Origin: Rhodospirillales bacterium
GTDB taxonomy: Bacteria; Pseudomonadota; Alphaproteobacteria; Micavibrionales; Micavibrionaceae
Assembly (NCBI GenBank): GCA_020638335.1
Contig: JACKIT010000003.1
Span: forward strand, 1 to 64,000
Length of the DNA: 64,000 bases
Direction of reading: 5' to 3'
Position numbers and translations under genes: made by a program. Each line of letters opens with the position of its first letter. Position 1 is the first letter of the stretch. This document shows, in pieces, positions 23,633 to 32,529 of the stretch. The notes below the pieces were generated by a model, which was given only the letters and a program-made list of their open reading frames with translations, made no database searches and was not told where the DNA came from.

Positions 23633-24364
23633 TTAAAACTCATATTCAAGATTAAGCTTCAACGTCGCATCGGGCGCCGCCTTGGAAATTCCAAATAAAA
23701 CACCGGCGTCATAACCAATTCCGCCAAGTTCGCCATAAATAACCGGCCCAATGCGGTGTTTTTGATCTTCGTAATCATCTGTCGTATCGCCAAAATCGCC
23801 GTAATATTCTATACCGGGATCAAAACTGGGCGAGTACATATATTTTCCGCTCCAGGCCAACCCATATCCTTCATTATCCGAAGAATCCTCACCAACTTCT
23901 TTCTCGACAATCAGGTTAACGACATTTTGAACCTTGCCAATTTCCTTAGCCAACAAAGCCTTGGCTTCAATCTTATCCGCCGCCCCGGCCGTACTATATT
24001 TATATTCCAGCAAAAGACCGCTATCGATAAAATACTGCCCGCGCTCGGAAAACTGAAACCGCGCCTCAAATTCCAGCGCCTTCGTGATCAAATCCTCACC
24101 CGGCTCATCCTCAAACTCAACATAGCCTTCAACGGCCATATAATCGGTAAGCCCATAACCAACACCTAAGGTTTCTTCCCAGCTCCCGTCAACATTATTA
24201 TCCTCATCGACCAGATATTCCGTCTTGGATTCAATTTCAATTTCACCAGCGCTTACATAAGGAGAATAAACATTTTTACCCGCATATGCCGGTAACGAAA
24301 CAAAAATAGCCGCACTAAACAAAGCTGCAAATTTTACATGTGAGCCACTAACCACATTCTTCAT
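23633..24364 (-). CDS. Outer-membrane beta-barrel protein
   Basis: 243 residues with a cleavable signal peptide (ending near PAYA, residue ~28). The mature part alternates polar and hydrophobic residues in short strands joined by acidic loops (VDEDNNVDGSWEE, DDYEDQKH) and ends in a strand with terminal Phe (LNLEYEF), the usual BAM recognition end. A Fur-like box lies about 50 bp upstream, so iron-linked expression is likely. The cargo is unknown. Confidence 0.78.
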   Translation of the reverse strand: MKNVVSGSHVKFAALFSAAIFVSLPAYAGKNVYSPYVSAGEIEIESKTEYLVDEDNNVDGSWEETLGVGYGLTDYMAVEGYVEFEDEPGEDLITKALEFEARFQFSERGQYFIDSGLLLEYKYSTAGAADKIEAKALLAKEIGKVQNVVNLIVEKEVGEDSSDNEGYGLAWSGKYMYSPSFDPGIEYYGDFGDTTDDYEDQKHRIGPVIYGELGGIGYDAGVLFGISKAAPDATLKLNLEYEF

Positions 24365-24412
24365 TTTTTAATTCCTTTTTAAAAAACAGATTTAAGTTCA
24401 CCTAATATTATT

Positions 24413-24431
24413 GAGAATGATTGTCAATATC
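24413..24431. promoter_or_regulatory. Fur-like box between divergent genes
   Basis: GAGAATGATTGTCAATATC matches the 19-bp Fur consensus GATAATGATAATCATTATC at 15 of 19 positions by my count. It lies 49 bp before the leftward outer-membrane protein start and 74 bp before the rightward PRX-like gene. Confidence 0.6.
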
Positions 24432-24504
24432 ATTTTCTGAAAAACTTGACATTACATAGAAGATATTCCAATGCTTTTTTGATCTTCATATAAGGAGAAA
24501 ATTC

Positions 24505-25056
24505 ATGGCCCTGCTGCATACACCTCTAAAAGACGAAACCCTCATCGCGCCAGATTTCAAGCTCAAAAATATCGACGGCAAATTCCTGACCTATAACGAC
24601 ATTAAAGGTGAAAAAGGCACCGTTATCGCCTTCATCTGCAACCATTGCCCATATGTTCAGGCCATCATCGAACGATTCGTACAAGATGCTCAAACCCTGC
24701 AAGATCTCGGCATCGGTGTCGCCACCATCATGCCGAACGATACCGGCAATTACCCCGCCGATTCGCAAGAAAACATGGTACTTTTTGCTGAAGAAAACGG
24801 CTTTAATTTTCCCTATCTGATTGATGAAACCCAAGATGTTGCAAAGAGCTATGACGCCGTATGCACGCCAGACATCTTTGGCTTTAATGTAGATGGCCAG
24901 CTCCAATATCGTGGCCGTCTTGATTCCGCCGGGCCAAACGAAGCTGATGCGAATACCGTCAAAGAACTCGTAAACGCCATGACCAAAATCGCACAAGATG
25001 GAACCGGCCCGGCAGAGCAAACCCCATCTATGGGTTGCTCAATTAAATGGAAATGA
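24505..25056 (+). CDS. Thioredoxin-fold protein, PRX-like1 type
   Basis: 183 residues of the AhpC/TSA-related PRX_like1 group. The redox motif CNHCPYV (about 47-53) is followed by a peroxiredoxin-like core and the characteristic end PSMGCSIKW. It probably acts as a cytosolic thiol reductase or peroxide-linked protein; the substrate is unproven. AAGGAGAA before the ATG is a clear ribosome site. The shared upstream region with a Fur-like box suggests an iron or oxidative-stress link. Confidence 0.85.
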   Translation: MALLHTPLKDETLIAPDFKLKNIDGKFLTYNDIKGEKGTVIAFICNHCPYVQAIIERFVQDAQTLQDLGIGVATIMPNDTGNYPADSQENMVLFAEENGFNFPYLIDETQDVAKSYDAVCTPDIFGFNVDGQLQYRGRLDSAGPNEADANTVKELVNAMTKIAQDGTGPAEQTPSMGCSIKWK

Positions 25057-25066
25057 ATTCCAATAT

Positions 25067-25149
25067 GTCATTGCGAGGAGGCACAGCCGACGAAGCAATC
25101 CACAATTAGACTTGATAGCTATGGATTGCTTCGCTACGCTCGCAATGAC
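25067..25149. repeat. Palindromic repeat, GTCATTGCGAG family
   Basis: Perfect 11-bp terminal inverted repeats GTCATTGCGAG (25067-25077) and CTCGCAATGAC (25139-25149), with an inner GAAGCAATCCA/TGGATTGCTTC pair, so the whole 83 bp can fold as one hairpin. It sits between the PRX-like gene and the YfgM-like gene. Confidence 0.88.
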
Positions 25150-25170
25150 TGTTAATTAAAGGAATAAAAA

Positions 25171-25851
25171 ATGGCTGATCTGTTTAGAGAAGTAGACGAA
25201 GTAATGCGCCAGGAGCGCATCGAGAAATTCTGGAGCGAAAATAAAGCCTATATTATCGGCGTCATACTCGGCACAATTTTACTAACCGGACTCATCTCCG
25301 GCTATCGCAGCTGGAACTCCAGTGTCAAAGAAAAACAAACCGCTGCGCTCATTGCAATGCAGGAATCCCCGGAATATCCCGGCAACATTTTAAATGCCGA
25401 AGAGCTTCCAATGCGCGCAGGTCTGCGCGGTATAGCCTTACTGCAAGCAGCCGGAACGTTCCTCGATCAGGATAAAACCGAAGACGCTCTCACGCTCTAT
25501 CAACGTGTCAGCCAGGACAAAGAGCTTCCGGGCGAACTCCAGGATCTCGGCACACTCATGAGCGTACGCCTGCAAATAGATCGAGGCGATCAGGATGGTC
25601 AGTCCTTGCTCGATCAACTCATACCTTTGGTAAGCAATCTCCAAAGCCCATGGGTCCATCATGCCCGCATCGAAGCGGCTCTCATCACTGCCGATAAACT
25701 GGGTGATTACTCGACCGCACTTACACATCTCAATGCCGTGCTCGATACGCCTGACTTGCCACAAAGCCTGACTGATCGCGCCCGGGCATTGGCACATTTG
25801 TACGGTATGAAAAATAAATCCATATCAGAAAAACAAGACGAAACAGGATAA
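25171..25851 (+). CDS. YfgM-like tetratricopeptide membrane protein
   Basis: 226 residues: a short cytoplasmic N-terminus with EVDEVMRQERIEKFWSENK, one membrane helix (about 28-46), then periplasmic TPR-like helices (residues about 80-210). This is the layout of YfgM/TPR_21 proteins, which assist the SecYEG translocon and envelope protein biogenesis. In Escherichia coli yfgM also precedes bamB and der, as here, which strongly supports the call. bamB starts 6 bp after the stop. Confidence 0.87.
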   Translation: MADLFREVDEVMRQERIEKFWSENKAYIIGVILGTILLTGLISGYRSWNSSVKEKQTAALIAMQESPEYPGNILNAEELPMRAGLRGIALLQAAGTFLDQDKTEDALTLYQRVSQDKELPGELQDLGTLMSVRLQIDRGDQDGQSLLDQLIPLVSNLQSPWVHHARIEAALITADKLGDYSTALTHLNAVLDTPDLPQSLTDRARALAHLYGMKNKSISEKQDETG

Positions 25852-25857
25852 TATCCC

Positions 25858-27186
25858 ATGATCAAACGCTGTCTATGCCTCTCTTCCCTTGTCCTTCTGA
25901 CCGCATTTTTCCTCTCCGGTTGCGGCGCTTCCGGCTGGTTTGAAAAAGACGGACCACCACCGCTTGAAGGTGAACGTATCAGCGTCATGCAAATGCAGAA
26001 AAATCTTGAACCGGACAATCCGGTTCTTGAAAGTCAGGGGCTTTTAGCACCGGCAGAATGGACTAACGAATTCTGGCCGCAAGTCGGCGGCTACCCGAAC
26101 CATTCAATGCAAAATCTTTCCTTGCCTGCCAATCCTTTAAAACGCATCTGGAGCGCCGATATTGGCGATGGCGCCACTGATGAACTGCCGCTTATCACAC
26201 AACCCATTATCATCGATGGCCGGATCTTTACACTCGATACCGACAACCGCCTGTCGGCTTTCAATATTGAAAACGGTAAAAAAATCTGGGATACAAACGT
26301 GCAGGCTGAAAATGAAGATGACTCTGTAATCGCCGGCGGCATTGCCTCCAGTGGTGGCATGCTGTACGTTACCAATGGCTACAACGAAGTATTAGCCGTA
26401 AAACCGGATGATGGCCAAATTATATGGCGCAAAACCATCCCCGCCCCATCACGCGCTGCCCCGACCATCATGCAAGAACGCGTCTTTGTCACCACACTTG
26501 ATGGCCGCGTCATGGCTTTAAACGCCAAAGATGGCAGCATTCTGTGGGAATATACCGGCATTAGCGATGATGCCGCCTTAGTCGGCGCAGCCTCTCCAGC
26601 TGCCAATCAGGACATCGTCGTACCCGTCTTTTCATCCGGTGAAATCACTGCCTTGCGCATAGAAAACGGCTCCATTGCCTGGTCGGACAATCTCTCAAAT
26701 ATCCGCAGCTTTGGCGGATTGTCCACTATTTCAGACATCCGCGCTTTGCCTGTAATGGATAAAGGCGTCGTTTTTGCCATCAGCTTTTCCGGTCGCCTCG
26801 TTGCTATCGACGAACGCACAGGCGCGCGCATATGGCAGCGCGAGGTCAGTGGCTCGCAAACCCCGTGGATGGCTGGAAACCACATCTTTGTCTTATCCTC
26901 GGATAACCAGCTCATCGCACTGGGCCGCGAAAACGGCTCTATTCGCTGGACGGCCGAACTCCCACGCTTCGAAGATGACGACCCTCAAGTCTTTAACGGC
27001 CCCGTTCTGGCTGGCGGGCGCCTGATTCTGGCCGGAACCGATGGCCGCGTCATTGAAGTCGCACCGGAAAACGGCAAAATTCTGGGTGAATGGGATGCAG
27101 GTTCTACCGTATCGACAAGCCCTGTTATTGCTGGCGGGATACTCTACTTGTTGACCAACGATGGAACGCTCAGCGCTTATCGCTAG
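25858..27186 (+). CDS. bamB: Outer-membrane assembly lipoprotein BamB
   Basis: BamB is the beta-propeller lipoprotein of the BAM complex that inserts outer-membrane barrels. The lipobox is FLSGC with Cys22. From about residue 75 there are repeated PQQ-like blades ending in W (KKIWDT, GQIIWRK, GSILWEY, GARIWQRE, GSIRWTAEL), typically eight in the family. 442 residues is somewhat longer than the E. coli protein, with an extended N-terminal linker. It lies between the YfgM-like gene and der. Confidence 0.94.
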   Translation: MIKRCLCLSSLVLLTAFFLSGCGASGWFEKDGPPPLEGERISVMQMQKNLEPDNPVLESQGLLAPAEWTNEFWPQVGGYPNHSMQNLSLPANPLKRIWSADIGDGATDELPLITQPIIIDGRIFTLDTDNRLSAFNIENGKKIWDTNVQAENEDDSVIAGGIASSGGMLYVTNGYNEVLAVKPDDGQIIWRKTIPAPSRAAPTIMQERVFVTTLDGRVMALNAKDGSILWEYTGISDDAALVGAASPAANQDIVVPVFSSGEITALRIENGSIAWSDNLSNIRSFGGLSTISDIRALPVMDKGVVFAISFSGRLVAIDERTGARIWQREVSGSQTPWMAGNHIFVLSSDNQLIALGRENGSIRWTAELPRFEDDDPQVFNGPVLAGGRLILAGTDGRVIEVAPENGKILGEWDAGSTVSTSPVIAGGILYLLTNDGTLSAYR

Positions 27187-27219
27187 ACAGTTTCACAAGA
27201 ACCATGTAAACAAGCGCAC

Positions 27220-28659
27220 ATGTTTACACTCGCGCTTGTTGGAAGACCAAACGTAGGAAAATCAACTCTCTTCAACCGCCTGGCTGGAAAAAAGCTGGCG
27301 ATTGTCGATGACACGCCGGGCATCACACGTGACTGGCGCAGCGCTGAAGGGGCGCTGTTCGACCAGACCTTACGTATCATCGATACCGCCGGTCTCGAAG
27401 AAAGCTTTGATGACTCTATTCAAGGCCGTATGCGCCAGCAAACCGAGGCCGCTCTCAAAAATGCTGATGCCGTACTCTTCATCATCGATGGTCGCGCCGG
27501 TCTCACCCCGCTTGACGAACATTTCGCAAGTTGGTTGCGCAAACAAAAAAAACCTGTGATTCTGGCCGTTAATAAAGGTGAAAACGAAAAAGCGATTGCA
27601 ACCACAATCGGTGAAGCCTTTCGGCTAGGTCTTGGCGAACCCATCGGTATTTCCGCCGAACATGGCACCGGTATGGAAGAACTTTACCATGCGCTCGAAC
27701 CCCTCATTTCCAAAACCGACACCACCAATGACGGTGAAGAAAATTCCCTCTCCTTTGAGGGAGAGGGTTGGGGTGAGGAGGGATTAGATGATCTCGAAGG
27801 CTGTGAAGATTTTACTTTCAATCAGGATGAAGACGATCCTGAAAAACCGCTTAAAATCGCCATTGTCGGCCGCCCCAATGTCGGAAAATCCACGTTGCTC
27901 AATTCCATCGTCAATGACCAGCGCGTCATGACCGGCCCCGAAGCCGGTATTACCCGCGATGCTATCGCTGTGGATTGGGATTATAAAGACCGCCGCTTCA
28001 AACTGGTCGACACCGCCGGTATGCGCAGGAAAAGTAAGGTCCAGGATAATATCGAGAAAATGAGCGTCGAAGATTCCATGCGCGCCATTCGCCTCGCCCA
28101 AATCGTCATCCTTGTCATCGACGGCAACGCAATTTTTGAAAAACAGGACCTCCAAATTGCCGAACATATCATCAATGAAGGCCGCGCGCTGGTTATTGCC
28201 GTCAACAAATGGGACGCCGTTATCAAGCGCGATGATATGCTGGAAGAACTTGCCTACAAAATGGAAACCTCACTGGCCCAGCTTAAAGACATCCCCTACC
28301 AAACTATTTCAGCCCTTAACGGCAAGAATATCAACAAACTGCTTGATCGTTGTCTGGATACGTACACCATTTGGAACAAGCGTATCTCAACCGCCGGGCT
28401 CAACCGCTGGCTGGCGAAAATGGAAAGCCAAAACCCCGCCCCGCTGATCTCCGGACGTCAGAATCGTCTCAAATATATCACCCAGATCAAAACGCGCCCC
28501 CCCACATTCGCTCTGTGGGTTTCGCGTCCGGAAAAACTTCCCGAAGCGCATAAACGTTTCATTGTCAATAGCCTGCGCCGTGATTACAAGATTCCCGGCG
28601 TCCCCATACGCCTGCTTGTACGCAAATCGAAAAACCCGTACGCGGATAAAAAACAATAA
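27220..28659 (+). CDS. der: Ribosome-assembly GTPase Der (EngA)
   Basis: A two-GTPase-domain protein essential for 50S assembly. First G domain: GRPNVGKST (9-16), DTPGITRD, NKGE. Second: GRPNVGKST (about 219-226), DTAGMRRKS, NKWD. A KH-like C-terminal domain follows, with the usual basic end. The linker between the G domains (about residues 170-205) is lengthened by an in-frame palindromic repeat that encodes NSLSFEGEGWGEEG. It starts 33 bp after bamB. Confidence 0.96.
   Translation: MFTLALVGRPNVGKSTLFNRLAGKKLAIVDDTPGITRDWRSAEGALFDQTLRIIDTAGLEESFDDSIQGRMRQQTEAALKNADAVLFIIDGRAGLTPLDEHFASWLRKQKKPVILAVNKGENEKAIATTIGEAFRLGLGEPIGISAEHGTGMEELYHALEPLISKTDTTNDGEENSLSFEGEGWGEEGLDDLEGCEDFTFNQDEDDPEKPLKIAIVGRPNVGKSTLLNSIVNDQRVMTGPEAGITRDAIAVDWDYKDRRFKLVDTAGMRRKSKVQDNIEKMSVEDSMRAIRLAQIVILVIDGNAIFEKQDLQIAEHIINEGRALVIAVNKWDAVIKRDDMLEELAYKMETSLAQLKDIPYQTISALNGKNINKLLDRCLDTYTIWNKRISTAGLNRWLAKMESQNPAPLISGRQNRLKYITQIKTRPPTFALWVSRPEKLPEAHKRFIVNSLRRDYKIPGVPIRLLVRKSKNPYADKKQ
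27746..27767. repeat. Palindromic repeat inside der
   Basis: CCCTCTCC (27746-27753) pairs with GGAGAGGG (27760-27767), followed by TTGGGGTGAGGAGGG. The same core occurs inverted in recF (58789-58809). It is in frame in the linker between the two GTPase domains. Confidence 0.8.
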
Positions 28660-28665
28660 AGATAA

Positions 28666-29268
28666 TTATGTTACGAACAATGTATCACGAACAAACTTTA
28701 AGACATCAAAAGCGGTTTCGTCGATAAACATGAAACTAACGGCTATAAACCCTCCCATTTCCCAGGGAATACGCAGCGAATACGTCAAAATAAAGCCACA
28801 ATAAACATAGCTTAAAACTGTAATGAAGACGGCATAATTCTCGACTTGTTCAACCGGCATCCCTATACTGAGACAAACCAGCATCGGAGCAATCAATGCC
28901 AATAAAGCAAGCTCGAACCAGTTTTGCACAATGATGTATTTATACAAAAACTCCATTCTATTGACTCGCTTACAAAAGAAAAAAACCAAAATCAAAGAAA
29001 GCGCATAGGTCAAAAGAATGCGTACACTATGCAAGATTAAAAGCAACCAGGGAGAATATCCTTCCGAAAGAAACAAAGTAACAATCAACGCTATAGGCAA
29101 AGCAACAAGAGGCCAAAGAAACGATCTTAAAACTTGGTCAACGCCAACCTCAAACCGCTCAACGCCGCTGCGCATAAAAAGTGAGATTTCAAAGGTTCCT
29201 AACAAATTTTGCTGTAATTCATGCTTGCTAAACATACTGCCTTGCCCATAAAAAGATTTAAAACCCAT
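28666..29268 (-). CDS. Integral membrane protein, unknown function
   Basis: 200 residues with five hydrophobic segments after a polar N-terminus (residues 1-45). No family recognised. It is convergent with der (6 bp between stops). Architecture is loosely like the membrane proteins at 22206 and 39230. The + strand here is A/C-rich while the next gene to the right is read from G/T-rich + strand, so it lies at a composition boundary. Confidence 0.65.
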   Translation of the reverse strand: MGFKSFYGQGSMFSKHELQQNLLGTFEISLFMRSGVERFEVGVDQVLRSFLWPLVALPIALIVTLFLSEGYSPWLLLILHSVRILLTYALSLILVFFFCKRVNRMEFLYKYIIVQNWFELALLALIAPMLVCLSIGMPVEQVENYAVFITVLSYVYCGFILTYSLRIPWEMGGFIAVSFMFIDETAFDVLKFVRDTLFVT

Positions 29269-29423
29269 TCTTTAGATTTTACAGACAAAGTCAAAATTAT
29301 GCAAAATTTGGAATGCTATCTCATATAGCCCGCCCTCGCTCATCGACTTGTCAAAAAATAAAAAAACCGTATGTATAATTCTTAATTCAAACGACTATAA
29401 GTGGTGTAGCTCCTTGTTTTTTT

Positions 29424-30083
29424 TTAACGTTTGATCAGGACCTGGTAGAAGAAGGGTTCGGTGGAGCCGGCGTTGTCGTAGTCAATGCAGCCTGCTTCCT
29501 GGCCTGCAGCCAAATCGATAGTTTCGGTCAGCGTAAACGTGCCGGTGAAGGCGGTGAAATCGACATCGCTTTCTGTGCCGGCGTAAGAGGCGCCCAGCAT
29601 GCGGTTGATTTGCGCGCAGATTGAGGTTTTGACGTTTGGCAGGATGATGAGCAGGTCGGGCGCGGTGGTGCCGACATTCAGTACGTCATTGGTGGCATTG
29701 AAAATCCATTCGCTGGCGTCATTGACGCCGCTGGGCGGGCTGGAATAGGTAAGGCCTGCGCCGCCTGCGTCGAACAGCTTACAATCGGTTATGGTACAGT
29801 TGGCGTTGTAGTAAGTGTCGGAGCCGTCTTCTGTATTGTCGCCATTGCTGTCATGCCAGAAAGACATATCGTTTTCAGAGACACCGCGCAGGCGCATTTG
29901 CTGGATTCCGGCTTCAATGCTTTTAGCCGTGCGCAGGATCTGGCTGGCTTTGACGCGTTGCTGTTCAATATCGCCGCTTTGATCGACGGTTGAGCCGGAG
30001 CGGCTGAGCACCATTGTGAGTGCGGCGAGCAGCGCGACGGCGATGAGAATAAACCACAGGACATTTCCGCGTTCAGTGTACAT
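29424..30083 (-). CDS. Pilin-like protein with N-terminal membrane helix
   Basis: 219 residues. The N-terminus ERGNVLWFILIAVALLAALT is a short basic lead plus a hydrophobic helix like type IV pilin/pseudopilin N-termini but without the canonical GFxxxE cleavage site. The remainder is exported, polar and carries four cysteines that could form two disulfides (NCTITDC; SIC...AGC). A surface or secretion-apparatus minor pilin is plausible; unproven. It follows the dehydrogenase gene by 3 bp, so they are co-transcribed. Confidence 0.65.
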   Translation of the reverse strand: MYTERGNVLWFILIAVALLAALTMVLSRSGSTVDQSGDIEQQRVKASQILRTAKSIEAGIQQMRLRGVSENDMSFWHDSNGDNTEDGSDTYYNANCTITDCKLFDAGGAGLTYSSPPSGVNDASEWIFNATNDVLNVGTTAPDLLIILPNVKTSICAQINRMLGASYAGTESDVDFTAFTGTFTLTETIDLAAGQEAGCIDYDNAGSTEPFFYQVLIKR

Positions 30084-30086
30084 GCT

Positions 30087-31280
30087 TTAAGCTCCTATCA
30101 TGTTGTGTGTTTCGGTCCCAGTGTTTTGTGAGTTTTGAGATTGGGCGGCTTCAACGCGCTGGCGGGCGTAGCGGGCGGCGATGGAGGCCATGTCCTGGTC
30201 TGAGGCGGATTCGTAGATTTTCAAGATTTCTTCAAAGCGGCGCGGGACGCCGGTGCGAATGTCCTGTGTTACGGTTTTTGCATCTTGTCCGACTTTTGCA
30301 ACCCAGATGACACCGCCCGCATTGACGATGTAATCGGGGCAATAAAGTATACCCAGATCGTGCATGAGGCGGCTTTGGTGGCCGCCGGATTGGTCTTGTT
30401 GCTGGTTGTTGGCGGCGCCGCAAACGATTTGTACGCCTGCGGTTTTGAGGCGCGCGATATTGGTATCGGTTAATGTGCTGCCAATGGCATTGGGTGCAAA
30501 GATGTCTGTCGGAGCATCGTAAATTTCATCGAGGCTGACACGTACGATCTGTACGTCTTTAGTCCGGAGGTCTTCAAATGCTGAATCAAAAACGTCGCAG
30601 CCTGTGAGGATTGCACCTTGTTCGTGAAGATATTGCGCAAGCGCGCTGCCTACATTGCCAAGGCCTTGCATTGAGACGCGTACACCTTCGAGGTTTTCTT
30701 TGCCGAGCTTGTGGCGGGCGGCGATTTTCATGCATTCGAATACGCCGATGGCAGTCAGCGGAGAGGGAGTGCCGCCAACAATTTCGGGAGAGGGCGCGGT
30801 ACCGCCTTTGATCCATTTGGTTGTTTTGAGGAGTTTATTCATGCTGGTTTCGTCCATGTTCATGTCTTCAGCGCCGAAATAAACAGGTTGGCTGTTGTTG
30901 ACGATGTTTAGTCCTTGGGCGAATATGGCCAATATTTCATCTGTCGGGCGGCGTAGATTGACGGATGGAGCCATGATCACGCTTTTGCCGCCGCCATGAT
31001 CAAGCCCCCCGGCGGCATTTTTCCAGGTCATGGCTTCGGAGAGGCGCAGAACATCTGTTAACGCGGCGTTTTCATCTTCGTAATATTTGAAACGGATGCC
31101 GCCCAGAGCCGGTCCGAGAGCCGTGTTATGGATACCGACAAAAGCGGTGATATTTTGTTTTGGCGCATGGATTTTATAGATTTTTTCATGGCCCATATAT
31201 TGAGGGTGATGGGCAGCAGAAATTTCTGTGATGTTTATGTTTTCCGGTTTGATGTGGGGCGAAGTTTTTGTATTTTGCAT
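30087..31280 (-). CDS. Glu/Leu/Phe/Val dehydrogenase family, leucine/valine dehydrogenase-like
   Basis: 397 residues. The N-terminal catalytic domain holds LGPALGGIRF and the catalytic lysine in GGGKSVI, with a second lysine in TWKNAAGGLDHGGGKS. The Rossmann domain carries GLGNVGSALA. This is the pattern of NAD-dependent branched-chain amino-acid dehydrogenases that deaminate Leu, Val or Ile to 2-oxo acids. A C-terminal Gln/Asn-rich tail is unusual. Upstream is the structured-RNA candidate, transcribed away from it. Confidence 0.88.
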   Translation of the reverse strand: MQNTKTSPHIKPENINITEISAAHHPQYMGHEKIYKIHAPKQNITAFVGIHNTALGPALGGIRFKYYEDENAALTDVLRLSEAMTWKNAAGGLDHGGGKSVIMAPSVNLRRPTDEILAIFAQGLNIVNNSQPVYFGAEDMNMDETSMNKLLKTTKWIKGGTAPSPEIVGGTPSPLTAIGVFECMKIAARHKLGKENLEGVRVSMQGLGNVGSALAQYLHEQGAILTGCDVFDSAFEDLRTKDVQIVRVSLDEIYDAPTDIFAPNAIGSTLTDTNIARLKTAGVQIVCGAANNQQQDQSGGHQSRLMHDLGILYCPDYIVNAGGVIWVAKVGQDAKTVTQDIRTGVPRRFEEILKIYESASDQDMASIAARYARQRVEAAQSQNSQNTGTETHNMIGA

Positions 31281-31479
31281 GATTTTTGCTTTTATATAAT
31301 GAGTTTAAGGGGTTAGGAGGCCATAAAAAGGTTTTGTGTGCAAGTGAAATCCGAAAAAACGCAGGGCATCGAGGTTGAAAAATTCCAGCAAAATTTGGGT
31401 CTAAAATTAAAGAAATTCATATCGAATTTTATTTACTTTCTCTTTAGATTTTATGTGTTATGTTAAATATATAAGGTAA

Positions 31480-31754
31480 GTGATCAGTAACTTAAGGTGT
31501 GATCCTTTCCTTCGATTGGTAGAAAGACCAGTGATTTAGGGACAAATTGGCTTCTCTTGAGACGAGAAGCCGGAATTGGGCGGAAGGCCCACTTATAAAA
31601 AATCAGGGTTCGTGTCTGAAAGTATTCAGGCGAAAAGGTTTTAGAAATATTTTTGGTTTATCTCTTATGTCATGCGCACTGGCCTGTATGATGAGTTTGG
31701 GAGTTGTGTTGCCCCATTTATTCCCGGACAAAACATCATACAGGCTTTTTTTTT
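31480..31754 (+). ncRNA. Candidate structured RNA with strong terminator
   Basis: No convincing ORF. From about 31480 the + strand has consecutive helices: GGCTTCTC/GAGAAGCC (31549-31571), GGGC/GCCC (31578-31590), then a 12-bp perfect stem (31682-31693 with 31734-31745) and T9. AT-rich sequence with TATGTTAAATATATAA before 31480 could be the promoter. It does not show tmRNA, RNase P, SRP or common riboswitch signatures that I know. It could be a free sRNA or a long leader attenuated before the periplasmic-protein gene at 31813. The 5' end is a guess. Confidence 0.45.
31682..31754 (+). terminator. Long-stem intrinsic terminator
   Basis: GCCTGTATGATG (31682-31693) pairs perfectly with CATCATACAGGC (31734-31745), followed by nine T. 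The 40-nt apical part can form a smaller GGG/CCC hairpin. The next gene starts 59 bp downstream. Confidence 0.8.
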
Positions 31755-31812
31755 GCTCCGATCGGGGCTATTTTTATGCTTGCAACATTTAAAAACAGCG
31801 AGCGCATGATTC

Positions 31813-32502
31813 ATGAAAAAGTTAGCCTTTGTATTTTCTTTTCTGCTTATTGCTTTTGGTTCTGTAGCCGTTTGGGCTGAAGATAAAACGGAAGAGGCCC
31901 CGAAAAAGAATGAAGTTTTAGAAGCGGCAGATGCGTTCATGAAAGATCTGGACGAGCGAAGCCGTCGGCATTTCAGCATTATGTATGGCAATTATAACCT
32001 TATCAAGGTTGTTGAATCGGTGCGTGAGAATGTTGAAATGGCGGTGGACGCTTGCGGTGAAGTTAATTCGGATATGAAAGAACCGCTGGAAACACGTTTT
32101 GATGAATGGAAAGCCGCGATCAAGCCGATTATGGAAGAGGCTGATGCGAATGTTGGTAATATGATTTTGGCGCAGGAATATGCGGAGCCGCGTGAGATTA
32201 AGAAATTTTTTAAGCTGGTTGATAAGGCGCGCAAGGATAAAGACAAGGAAATTGAAAAAGTTCCAGTGACGTCGCCTGAGGCGTGTCAGACTTTGTTGGA
32301 AAATATGGATAAGACTCAGCCTGAAATGACCCGGCTTTTGAAGACAACTTTGGTGAGTTTACCGATGGTCATGCAGCAGCAGGATCAGGTGCAAAAGGAG
32401 GAAGAAGCCAGAGTGGCGGCGGAGAAAGAAGCGGCGGAGAAAGAAGAGGCTGAAAAAGCAGAGGCCGGCGAGGCTGAGAAGCCCGAGGGTGGTGGTGAAT
32501 AA
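31813..32502 (+). CDS. Exported helical protein, unknown function
   Basis: 229 residues with a signal peptide (cleavage near AVWA, residue ~22). The mature part is helical and charged, with two cysteines, and ends in a repetitive Glu/Ala/Lys tail (EKEAAEKEEAEKAEAGEAEKPEGGG). The tail suggests an extended or coiled-coil periplasmic segment. No family recognised. It lies 27 bp before the glycosyltransferase gene and may be co-transcribed. Confidence 0.75.
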   Translation: MKKLAFVFSFLLIAFGSVAVWAEDKTEEAPKKNEVLEAADAFMKDLDERSRRHFSIMYGNYNLIKVVESVRENVEMAVDACGEVNSDMKEPLETRFDEWKAAIKPIMEEADANVGNMILAQEYAEPREIKKFFKLVDKARKDKDKEIEKVPVTSPEACQTLLENMDKTQPEMTRLLKTTLVSLPMVMQQQDQVQKEEEARVAAEKEAAEKEEAEKAEAGEAEKPEGGGE

Positions 32503-32529
32503 GGTTTTGCGTAAAGAAGCTGCACACGC

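Noticed and set aside
31480..31754. tmRNA, RNase P RNA, SRP RNA or 6S RNA
   Set aside because: I looked for conserved landmarks of each and did not find them, so the RNA is left unnamed.
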